A DNA stretch of 64,000 bases from Notamacropus eugenii (Eukaryota; Chordata; Mammalia; Diprotodontia; Macropodidae). Positions 55,801 through 64,000 of the stretch are shown one piece after another. Within the stretch, counting starts at the first letter, position 1, and every line of letters begins with the position of its first letter. Location: the NCBI RefSeq assembly GCF_028372415.1, contig NC_092878.1:140760804-140824803 (forward strand), written 5' to 3'. Made by a program: the position numbers and the translations under genes. The notes beneath the pieces are model-generated. The model did not search any database, was not told the DNA's origin, and saw nothing but the letters and a program-made list of their open reading frames with translations.

Positions 55801-55890
55801 CAGGGAGAGAGAAAAATTTGGAACTCAAAATTTTGTTAAAATGAATGCTAAAAATTGTTTTTAGATATAATTGGAAAAATAGGAGAAAAC
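55801..55890 (+). mobile_element. L1 3' terminus
   Basis: 'aaaatttggaactcaaaatt' and 'ttaaaatgaatgctaaaaat' match the L1 end. The HAL1-like element at 20.8 kb ends with the related 'ttttgtgaaaatgaatgtta'. Confidence 0.65.
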
Positions 55891-55936
55891 AAGGACATGT
55901 ACATTCACATATACACATGTAAGGATTGTGTATATA

Positions 55937-56345
55937 TGTTGGTTGGCTGCTGTCCTTCATTCTTGAAGATGGCCAAATGACATCACTATGGTGGAGTCAA
56001 GGTACAGTGGTTGTCTGTTGTCTGACTGTGGTTGATCAGACCAGTATGAGGTCAGAATGCTCTACTACAGGTCGGGCACAAATAGTCCGTGTGAAGATTT
56101 GGGGTGAATTCTCTAGTTTTGCTCATCCTGCTTTCGTTTGAGCTGTTTCAATTCTGCTTTGCTCATAGAGCACAGCACCTTCTCTGATGAGGGCATGCCA
56201 TGCTGGGCAGTCCTATGCTAGTGTCTCCCATGTCACCCAATCAATTCCAAAGCTCTTAGGAGATACCTTGAGGCTGTCCTTCTGTGGGCACTTGCCCTGT
56301 GTGAAAATTCTCCATAAAAGTCTTTTTGGCAAGCATGTTTTGCAT
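55937..56345 (-). mobile_element. RTE-clade LINE, 3' end only
   Basis: Antisense 3' end of the same family as 13.5-15.5 kb: 'ctgtccttcattcttgaaga', 'gatcagaccagtatgaggtc', 'gagcacagcaccttctctga', 'ataaaagtctttttggcaag'. It holds only the C-terminal tail and 3' UTR. Strongly 5'-truncated. Confidence 0.8.
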
Positions 56346-56522
56346 TCAAACAGCATGTCCATGTCTAAATGTACATAGAGAACATACACATATTACTTAT
56401 GCATTTATATTACATATATACACATATATGTATATAAATATTCTCCATGTACCTAACATGTGTAGATAGAATAAATTGAAAGAGAATAAATACAAATAAA
56501 TTGTATCATTTTAATTTTTTTT

Positions 56523-56800
56523 TAAAAAAGGATGGAATTGGCAAACCACTCCGGTATCTTTGCCAAGGAAACTCCATGGATGATAGTACTGGTATGCTGT
56601 GATCCATGGAGTCACAGAGTCAGACATGACTGAACAACAAAAAGACCTTGGTAAGTCACATAACCTCTGTCTGCCTCTATTTTTTCATCCACAAAATTAG
56701 ACTAGTAATACACTTCCAAACTACCTCATAAGCAGGTTGTACATGTCAAATGAGATTCTATGGATAACAACACACTTTGCCAATCACATATAACGCAGGT
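56523..56800 (+). repeat. tRNA-SINE 3' half followed by MIR-type SINE
   Basis: 'ggcaaaccactccggtatct' to 'cagacatgactgaacaacaa' (56535-56642), then 'ttggtaagtcacataacctc' to 'catgtcaaatgagattctat' (about 56648-56765), a MIR 3' half. Confidence 0.7.
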
Positions 56801-57299
56801 TGTATAATTTACTATTGTCATCATTACTATTCACATGAATTGAAGGGAATGAACATAAATAATGTGATGAACCAAAACTTCTTTTATTTTTGGATTTAAA
56901 ATGCATTGTATATTTACTTTCTAATGTCTTGGCTGAGGTTATCCTGAGCGTAAGCCAGCTGGCAATTTGGGGACAGGGAGGGAGAAGAGGTGATCAAGGT
57001 GGCAAGAGAAAGGTGATTGGACATTCTCAAGTTGCTATAGATATCTATAAAGTGGATGACTGATAATTAAGAGCAAAGTAGAACATTTAAGTGTCCCAAA
57101 ATGCAGAAGCACAAGGCTATTAATTGTTCTTCCTTCTAGTTCCCCTTAGAAACCAATAGATGGTGCTATCACATTCCAGAAAATACTTCTCAAAAAGAAA
57201 TGAGAAATTTAACAGTGGATCTAAAATTTCTATCTACAAAAAATTACATTTTGAGGACCAGAGGAAAGAAGACTGGAAAATTAATAAATTAAGATTACA
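56801..57299. other. unassigned sequence
   Basis: No gene or nameable repeat is seen. Confidence 0.4.
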
Positions 57300-57420
57300 G
57301 TCAGTTCAATTCAACTAGCCTTTATTAAGCCATTGTATGAGGCAAAGGAGGGGGCCAAAAACAATCCCAGCCCTCAAGGTCCTCTCAGAGAAAAACAATA
57401 CTTCTGTTCATTTAAGTAAC
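57300..57420 (+). repeat. ancient repeat fragment
   Basis: 'actagcctttattaagccat' and 'cccagccctcaaggtcctct' resemble the start of the long old repeat at 3.8 kb. Confidence 0.5.
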
Positions 57421-57649
57421 GCCTTATATTTTGATTCCAGTACTCCTTGACCTTGACTCCCAGCAGTGGAATGTAAGTGTGAAAATCAAACTTATCGAAT
57501 CTCAAATGTATTTTCATTACTATCAAACTCTAACACTTAGATTCTTGAAAGCTATTGTTGTAAGAATGGCATTTGTGTCAACAAGTAAATGAAATATATT
57601 TTGAATTTTAATACAACCTTAGCAACGATGCCCTGCAAACAAAAAGCAG

Positions 57650-57855
57650 GATAATGTCATCTTTGTATAGAGCTTTAAGGTTTGCAGAGGGCTTTATAAA
57701 TATTATCATTTTGTCTTACGAACAACCCTGAGAGACATGGGATTTTGTTATCGCCATATTACAGATGGGGGAAGCTAAGGCACAGAACGATGATTTGCCC
57801 AGAACCATACACTTAATAAGTCAATGAGCCCCTGATGCTGACAGGATTGCCCTCC
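57650..57855 (-). repeat. MIR/CORE-type SINE
   Basis: 'gagctttaaggtttgcagag', 'atattacagatgggggaagc', 'gatgatttgcccagaaccat'. Confidence 0.8.
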
Positions 57856-58289
57856 CCACCTCATGCTATAATTTTCTGGTTGAAGCTTGGGCATTGCCAA
57901 GCTATACACCCCACATAACTCTGATAGACATGTACCCAGCTCTTACTTCCCCAGACCCTAAGTCATATGCAGAGCAGTCAATCCTCTATACCTGTGAACA
58001 ACTTGCCACTCTCCAAATTGGGTAAAGCAAAAGCTTTAAGTGCCTTGCCCTTCTTATGAATTTGAAACTGATAAAAGTGTGGAATGATTCATCGGAACTC
58101 ATTAAATATAAATTTATCACTTTGGATATATGAACAAGAATTGTAAAAATATTCCTGTGAATAACCTGTGAAGTTGAATTCTGCATTGATGGAAGGAATA
58201 CTAATGTGGATGAGACCATAGATCCCAATGAAATATTGAAATATTAGGGAATACAGATGACCTGAAGTCAGGCAGAATAAATGACTGTC
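57856..58289. other. unassigned sequence
   Basis: No gene or nameable repeat is seen before the RTE copy. Confidence 0.35.
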
Positions 58290-58375
58290 AAACTCTAGTT
58301 GGCTACTAAGAGGGGAGGGTAAGGAACAAACCAGCCTGCCAAAAGGAATGAATGACAAGACTCATGACAATGTAA

Positions 58376-58970
58376 TTGTCACTGGCAGGAAAATGCCATG
58401 CCACTATCATCAGTGCCTATGTTCCCACCATGACGAACCCTGATGAGGTCAAAGAAAAATGTTATGAAGACCTAGAGACCCTTATCATCAATGTGCCAAA
58501 AGAGAACAAGCTTATAATTCTGGGTGACTTTAATGTTAGAGTAGGCTCAGACTACCAGACTTGGCAGGGAGTCCTAGGGAGGAATGCAGTTGGAAACAGC
58601 AACAGCAATGGTCAATTACTGCTGAAGACTTGTGTCTTCCATTTACCTAAATGCAATAAAACTGAAGACTTATGCATTGCATGACCTTCTCATCACCAAA
58701 ACTGTCTTTCATTTATCTAAATGCAATAAAACTTCATGGATGCACCCTCACAGCAAACACTGGCATCTAGTAGACTATGTGATTGTAAAGAGAAGAGACA
58801 GACAAGATGTGACAGTGACAAAGCCAATGTGTGGTACAGAGTGCTGGACTGATCATAGATTCATTCTTACCAAGCTAAATATTTGCATCCATCAAAAGTG
58901 CCACCCCCAAGGCAAAATGGCTACCAGAAGAATCAATGTCAACAAATTAGAGCTCTTCTCTGAGGGTTAA
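58376..58970 (+). pseudogene. RTE endonuclease domain, decayed
   Basis: In live relatives this apurinic/apyrimidinic-type endonuclease nicks target DNA to prime reverse transcription. Visible here are the Mg-binding-type 'GDFN' motif and the terminal 'TDHR' motif. The frame shifts near 58.65 kb, after a short duplicated phrase: 'catttacctaaatgcaata' at about 58640 and 'catttatctaaatgcaata' at about 58710. Confidence 0.75.
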
Positions 58971-59089
58971 CAGTTTGTTGCTAACTTGGAGGGAAAGTTG
59001 AACCAACACGCAGTTGGCAACAGTGGAGCAGAAAAGGAGCGTACAGCTTTCAGAGATCTGGTATACAGCACTGCAGTTCTGGTGAATCA

Positions 59090-60660
59090 TCTTCCAGGTT
59101 ATATGGCAAGAGGAGGCTATCCCCCAGGAGTTCAAGGATGCCTCCACCGTCCATCTCTGTAAGGGTAAAGGGAATAGATTGTCCTACAACAATTACACAG
59201 GGGTATCTCTCTTAGTCATTGCTGGCAAAAGTCTTGCTAGAGTCCTCCTTAATAGGCTGATCCTTCACCTGAAAGATGGTCATATACCTGAGAGCCAGTA
59301 TGGCTTCAGAAAGGGCTGAGGAACAGTTGATATGGTGTTTGCTGCCCAACAATTCTAGGAGAAATGCCAAGAGCAGAACAGACATCTGTACACAACTTTG
59401 GTAGATCTGACCAAGGCCTTTGACGCTGTTAGTCATGAAGACTTATGGAAAATTATGTCAAAATTCACTGCCCAGAGAAGTTCATCAGTATGTATGTCAA
59501 TTTCATGATGGCATGTTTGCTCAGGCTTTGTCTAGTGGACAATGCTCTTGTGCCTTCCCAGTCACTAATGGAGTGAAACAGGGCTATGTGCTTGCTTCCA
59601 TGCTTTTCAACATGATGTTTTCAGACATGCTGTCAAATGCTTTCAGTGAGAATGAACATGGCATCAAGGTCAACTATTGTACTGATGGTAAGTTCTTCAA
59701 TTTGAAAAAGTTGCAAGCCAAGACCAAAGTGGAGGGAGTGTTGGTGCATGATTTTCTGTTTGCAGATGATTGTGCACTCAGTGCAGCCTCTGAAGCTGAG
59801 ATGCAATAAAGTATGGATCAATTCTCTGCTGACTGCACTAATTTTGGCCTAATAATTAACACCAAGAAAACACCATCAGCCACCAACACATCATCGATTA
59901 CAACAAATGGAGAAGTTTTGAATGCTGTGAACAAGTTCACTTCCCTTAGTAGTGTACTTTCCAGAGATGTACATACTGACAATGAAGTAGACACATGCAT
60001 TGCCAGAGCTTGCTCATTGTTTGGGAGGCTCTGAAGAAAAGTTTGGGAGAGAAGAGATATTAGACTGACTACCAAACTGAAGGTCTACAAAGTCATTGTG
60101 TTGACGTCATTGTTGTGTGCTTGTGAAACATGGACAGTTTACCAGTGCCATGCCAGAAAACTGAATCGCTTCCATTTAAATTGTCTTAGGAAATTCTAAG
60201 GATCACCTGGCAGGATAAGGTATCAAATACTGAAGTCCTTGCTTGAGTTGAACTGCCAAGCATTCAGACTATGTTTTAGAGAGCGCAGCTCCAATGGGCT
60301 GTTTGAAGGCAAAATATATGCTTGCCAAAAAGACTATTTTATGGAGTACGGACATGGGGCAGGCCACCATATGGTGGTCAGAAGAAGTGATACAAGGACA
60401 CGCTCAAGATCTCTCTCAAGAATTTTGGATTTGACTGTACAACATGGGAGACTCTGGCACAGGACTGCTTAGAATGGGGTGCCCATATCAGAAAGGGTGC
60501 TGTGCTCTATGAGCAAAACAGAATTGAGACAGCACAAAGTAAGCATAGAATGCACAAATTTGGAGTGTCCACCCCAAAAATTCATACAGACTATCTGTGC
60601 CCAACCTGCGGTAGAGGATTCTGGGCTCATATTGGTCTGATCAGTCCCAAGTGGACACAA
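59090..60660 (+). pseudogene. RTE reverse transcriptase domain, decayed
   Basis: RT motifs 0 to C are readable over at least three frames, with both aspartate-bearing motifs kept ('AFDAV' and 'FADD'). Stops interrupt at 'RKG*GTVDM' and 'AEMQ*SMDQ'. The C-terminal region continues to about 60660. In relatives this copies the element RNA at the nicked target. Confidence 0.8.
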
Positions 60661-60725
60661 TGAAACTTCACTTTATCATGGTGATGTCATTTTGGTCCTC
60701 TTCGAAAATGAAGGACAACAACAAC

Positions 60726-60960
60726 TATGTGCCAGGCACTCTGCTGAGCACTTTTCGCAGAAGTTATCTCATTTAATCCTTAAAATTGTCTTGAGAAATT
60801 GGTGCTTTAATTGTTCCCATTTTCAACTGGGGAAGCTGAGGTAAACAAATTTAAGTGATTTACCCAGGGTCACATAGTAAGTGTCTGAGGCTAAATTTGA
60901 ACTCAGGTTTTCCTGACACCAGGTCCAGTGTTCTATCAGCTGTGCCATTAGCTGTCTCCT
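60726..60960 (-). repeat. MIR/CORE-type SINE, full length
   Basis: 'actatgtgccaggcactctg', 'ttacccagggtcacatagta', 'gtccagtgttctatcagctg'. It directly abuts the RTE 3' end. Confidence 0.8.
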
Positions 60961-61139
60961 AACAGCCACCAATGATGCTAATAAGCCTCTCATTAATGAA
61001 CACTGTTGATGAGTGAGATACATCTGAAGTATATTCATTCACTTGATGAATGCTCTCCCATCCATTTGTAACAGTATCCTGTGCTTAGCTTTTAGCTCAT
61101 TTCATTGAAAGAATATTATAGAATTAAAAGTTAGAGGTG

Positions 61140-61300
61140 CCATAAAACAGTGGAATCAGAGGACTACCTCTCTCACTTCCTACCTTTGTAATCTTGGGCA
61201 CATCCTCCCTTGGCCAGTTTTCTCATCTGTAAAATGGTTTTCGATTGAACAATTTCTGTGGTACTCCCAGCTCTGCATCCTTTAGTCTAATATTGGTTTA
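61140..61300 (+). repeat. MIR-type SINE
   Basis: 'gtaatcttgggcacatcctc' and 'cagttttctcatctgtaaaa'. Confidence 0.65.
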
Positions 61301-61479
61301 ATTTCCCATTAGCAAACATTATTATCATCTCTCAGTGATTGCCAATTAAATTGAAAACTATACTTGTCATACAACACAAACTGAAATAATTTCAGGGAAG
61401 AGACTATCTACTGATCTATCCTTTTGATGATAAGATGGAAGGCAGGAGATTTGCTCTCTTAATATTTATGTTGTCAAGG

Positions 61480-61605
61480 CAACTAGGTTGTAAGTGTCTT
61501 GAGGGAATGTACCTTGTCTCGATTTTCTTATTAGACCCCCAATCCCTAGTACAGTAGTGAACACATACCTATCACTCAATAAAGTTGTTGATTGCTAAAT
61601 TAACT
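61480..61605 (+). repeat. L2 LINE 3' end
   Basis: 'ttgtaagtgtcttgagggaa', 'caatccctagtacagtagtg', 'atcactcaataaagttgttg'. Confidence 0.65.
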
Positions 61606-61629
61606 AATAGAATGTTAAAAGGCAGGGCC

Positions 61630-61960
61630 CATTCTTTAAATGTTGATATTTTATTTTTCCCAACTACATGCAAAAACAATTTTTAACATCTGTCTTTTAA
61701 AATTGATTTCTAAATTCTCTTCTTCCCTCTCTTCCTCCCGCCTTGAGAAGGCAAGCAATTTGATATAGATTATATATGTTCAGTCATGCAAAGCATATTG
61801 ACCATGTTAAGAAAGAAAACAGACCCTCAAAAAAGTTTTTAAAAGTATACTTTGATCTAAATTCAGATTCCATCAGTTCTTTCTCTGAAGGTGGACAGCA
61901 TTTTTCATGTGAAGGACAGGACTGATTCTTGTGAAATCCCAGTTTCCTCTGTATTTATCC
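61630..61960 (-). mobile_element. L1 3' UTR fragment
   Basis: 'tctcttcttccctctcttcc', 'cttgagaaggcaagcaattt', 'tcagttctttctctgaaggt'. Same region as 43.05-43.2 kb, antisense. Confidence 0.75.
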
Positions 61961-62369
61961 AACAACTTCAGACCACAACTTGTTTTTCTACTTTAATACA
62001 TGTAAGTATTACTCGCATATTATAGGTTAGTAGGTTCCTACGGGAGTTTGCTGGATTTGTTGGATTTTCTCTTCATTTTCGTAAGAAATCACATGACAAG
62101 GGAGAATTCTATAGTATGGGAATATTCTTGGGAGGTGTAGGAAATGAAAGGCGGCAGAAGGGCAAATACTGAAATGGATCTGCGATCTCACTGTGGATGC
62201 TGTCTCCAACAATGTCCACACTTGCCCATCCTCTGGGCTTCTTGTTCATGTCATGACATGTGTTTTGCCACAGATGGGTCACTAGGGGAGCAGAGTTCCA
62301 TTCAATATGCAAGGGAACTTCTAGTATCACCAGCATACCAGAGGATTTTGTAGGTCATGCCTCTCTCTA
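61961..62369. other. unassigned sequence
   Basis: No nameable repeat. It may be the continuation of the RTE-like remnant to its right. Confidence 0.35.
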
Positions 62370-62990
62370 CGCATGAAATCAGACTGTCTTCTCTCTTGAC
62401 ATTTCGATAGTGACGTGCTTGACTCCAAATGTTCTTTGGAATTCCTTATTTTTATGTGCTGCATCCTGTTTACACCTACCACACCTCTCTACTGCTGGCT
62501 CTGTGATACTCATTTTTTAGCCTTTGGAGACTATGGTAGTGTTTTTGTTTCTTCCAGCTATGTATTAAGTCAATCCTTGCTCTAACAGATGGTAGACAGC
62601 ATGTGTAGAGACATCTGATTCAGGAATGACTTGCTCATCCATAATGAATCATTTCTTGCCAATTAAAATATGATCAATTTCATTTTTACCATGTTTTCTG
62701 GTACTTGACGTGACTGGCCAATGCCTACCCTGCCTTTCCTTGAAGAAAGTGTTCATGACATATAGCAATGATGATGGATTCTGCATAGTCCACTAGTGTC
62801 TGACCTCTCTCTTTATTCTGATATGTAGTCTTTAAGATGTGTCTTACTCCTTCACCTATTTTTACTCTTACATTGAAGTTATCAATTATCAAAGTAACTG
62901 GTGATTGAATTTGGGAACTCTTACTGAGTTTTTCTACTTCATCCTCTATTACAAAGTACAATTATCTTCTTTTTGCTAATTTATCATGAG
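62370..62990 (-). mobile_element. RTE-like LINE endonuclease remnant
   Basis: The minus-strand frame at 62725-62961 reads 'VTLIIDNFNVRVKIGEGVRH' and 'NKERGQTLVDYAESIII', which follow the endonuclease order 'IIGDFNAKVG' then 'NERGQLLVDFAE' of RTE/BovB-like LINEs. It differs from the copy at 58.4 kb ('NGQLLLKTC'). It may belong with the second RTE-like family at 29.8-31.5 kb. The downstream part is scrambled by stops. Confidence 0.6.
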
Positions 62991-63029
62991 CAGAGTAGAA
63001 AGGACCAAATACCTTATAAAATGATGTTT

Positions 63030-63715
63030 TCTATTATTGCTGTTCATCCTTCATCTTTGAAAAGGACCAGTAACATCACAGGGTAATGTCTTTTTTTTTT
63101 TTTTTTTGAGGCCATCAGGGCTCACAGTTTATATTTGTCCTTTTTAGAAGAGGACCATGACATCAGCAGTGACATGACCTGCAGTTGACTTTGATTTGAG
63201 TGAGGAAAGGCTGTGCAAGGTCACCAGCCTCAGTTTCTCCTCCTGAGCCATCTGGGGCCAGTGACCTGATATTATATAACAGCAAACCTGAGGGTCTTCC
63301 CTTCCCAGCTTGTTGTTTTTTTTTTCTAATTAAAGGGGCCATCCCTTGACTCATTTCTTAAAGAGGCCTGTTCACTGAATGGGCATTACCTCTTTCTAAG
63401 TGAGTACCTATAAAGGCCTTAGCCTAAAAGGTCCAGGGTCTCCCACTGTATCCTCGGCCATCTCCAGTCAATCAGGGCTAAATGACTTGCCCAAGATCAC
63501 ACAGCTACTAAGTGTCTGATATTGAATTTGAATTCACATCCTCCTGACTCCAGGGCTAGTACTCCACCTACTGTACCATCTATCTATCTGCCCCTTCGAG
63601 GTAATGTCTTGACTTGTTCATGAACGAGATTTAAATGAGGTAGAGTTACACAAAGTTGTTAGCCTCACTTTTTCTTCTAGAGTCATCGAAGTCCAGTGGC
63701 CAGACAAAAGTTAGG
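63030..63715 (-). repeat. RTE-linked SINE(s), interrupted
   Basis: 'gttcatccttcatctttgaa' (RTE-type tail, about 63041), a T run at 63091-63108, 'ttagaagaggaccatgacat', 'gcagttgactttgatttgag', 'ggctgtgcaaggtcaccagc', then after the nested SINE 'gaacgagatttaaatgaggt' and 'gttagcctcactttttcttc'. Probably two overlapping or nested copies. Confidence 0.65.
63468..63598 (-). repeat. tRNA/MIR-type SINE nested in RTE-SINE
   Basis: 'aatgacttgcccaagatcac', 'gaatttgaattcacatcctc', 'ccacctactgtaccatctat'. Confidence 0.7.
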
Positions 63716-63863
63716 ACAACAAATGGTAACTACTGCTTTACTAAATACAGACAATGTTAAATTAACTACATGTAAAAGAAAGAAGATAACCCAGGCACTG
63801 ATAATCCCCCAAAGCAATAAATTAGTAATAAAATTCTCTTTGGAATACGTCTTCTATAATTTG

Positions 63864-63891
63864 CTTTTTTTTTTTTTTTTTTTTTTTTTGC
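63864..63891. repeat. poly-T run
   Basis: About 25 consecutive T. It could be the reversed A tail of an unrecognised element continuing to the right. Confidence 0.8.
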
Positions 63892-64000
63892 TGTAGCTGA
63901 TTTACCTTCCTAATTACTTTTTTAAGGGTACATTTAAGTGAGTCTCTATTTCCTGTGGACACTTAATCAACAAGGGGAGATAGCCCAGGGATAAAGAAAC

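Larger units (their letters stand above)
58290..60725 (+). mobile_element. RTE-clade LINE with endonuclease and RT parts, internally deleted
   Basis: In order: apurinic-type endonuclease (58376-58970) with 'LIILGDFNVRVGSD', 'GRNAVGNSNSNGQLLL', 'KHWHLVDYVIVKRRD' and the catalytic-type 'CWTDHR'. A linker stub 'TAFRDLVYSTA' (about 59060) follows. The reverse transcriptase comes next: 'ASTVHLCKGKGNRLSYNN', motif A 'DLTKAFDAVS' (about 59.42 kb), 'FPVTNGVKQGYVLASMLF', motif C 'FADDCALSAASEAEMQ' (about 59.8 kb). The tail has 'CETWTVY' and a Cys/His end, and the 3' terminus is 'ggtcctcttcgaaaatgaag'. About 170 linker residues, present in the copy at 15.2-15.5 kb and in relatives, are missing between about 59075 and 59090. 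Stops and shifts make it inactive. Confidence 0.87.

Overview
The window reads as nuclear DNA of a marsupial-type mammal. It is AT-rich and CpG-poor, with no dense coding and no bacterial or viral gene order. It is filled with interspersed repeats that I recognise as metatherian: a tRNA-derived SINE whose tail reads like 'gccaagaaaaccccaaat', CORE/MIR-type SINEs, L2 ends, marsupial L1, an RTE-clade LINE with its partner SINEs, and small hAT DNA transposons. Species and chromosome cannot be told from the sequence. Repeat family names are from memory and were not checked against a library.

No intact host protein-coding gene is visible, so the window is intergenic or lies in one long intron. The only long plausible protein is ORF1 (359 aa) of a half-L1-type element at 18.2-20.9 kb. 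That element has an L1-like promoter head, ORF1 and an L1-like 3' end, but no ORF2.

Layout: 0-8 kb has MIR, L2 and 3' L1 pieces, and a duplicated segment with a long inverted repeat. 8-13 kb has SINEs and an RTE-linked SINE. 13-13.5 kb has microsatellites. 13.5-15.5 kb is a decayed antisense RTE reverse transcriptase. 15.7-17 kb has SINEs. 18.2-20.9 kb is the HAL1-like element. 21-29 kb is mostly unique sequence with SINEs, a hAT inside a MIR, and L2. 29.2-31.5 kb has an L1 3' piece and a second RTE-like LINE. 33.8-35.3 kb is an L1 3' end with a target-site duplication, followed by a possible exon. 35.7-38.4 kb has nested SINEs. 38.7-41.4 kb has two sets of paired repeats and a hAT inside a MIR. 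41.6-42.1 kb is a probable L1 5' UTR. 43-47.4 kb has several L1 pieces in opposing orientations, a GGAA array and a 7SL RNA retropseudogene. 48.8-53.1 kb has SINEs and a hAT. 53.9-54.6 kb is a 670-bp purine array. 55.9-60.7 kb has two RTE copies, one keeping endonuclease and reverse transcriptase parts. 60.7-63.9 kb has SINEs, L2, L1, an RTE endonuclease remnant and an RTE-SINE.

The elements form autonomous/non-autonomous pairs: L1 with the HAL1-like element and the 7SL copy, and RTE with the SINEs that share its 3' tail.
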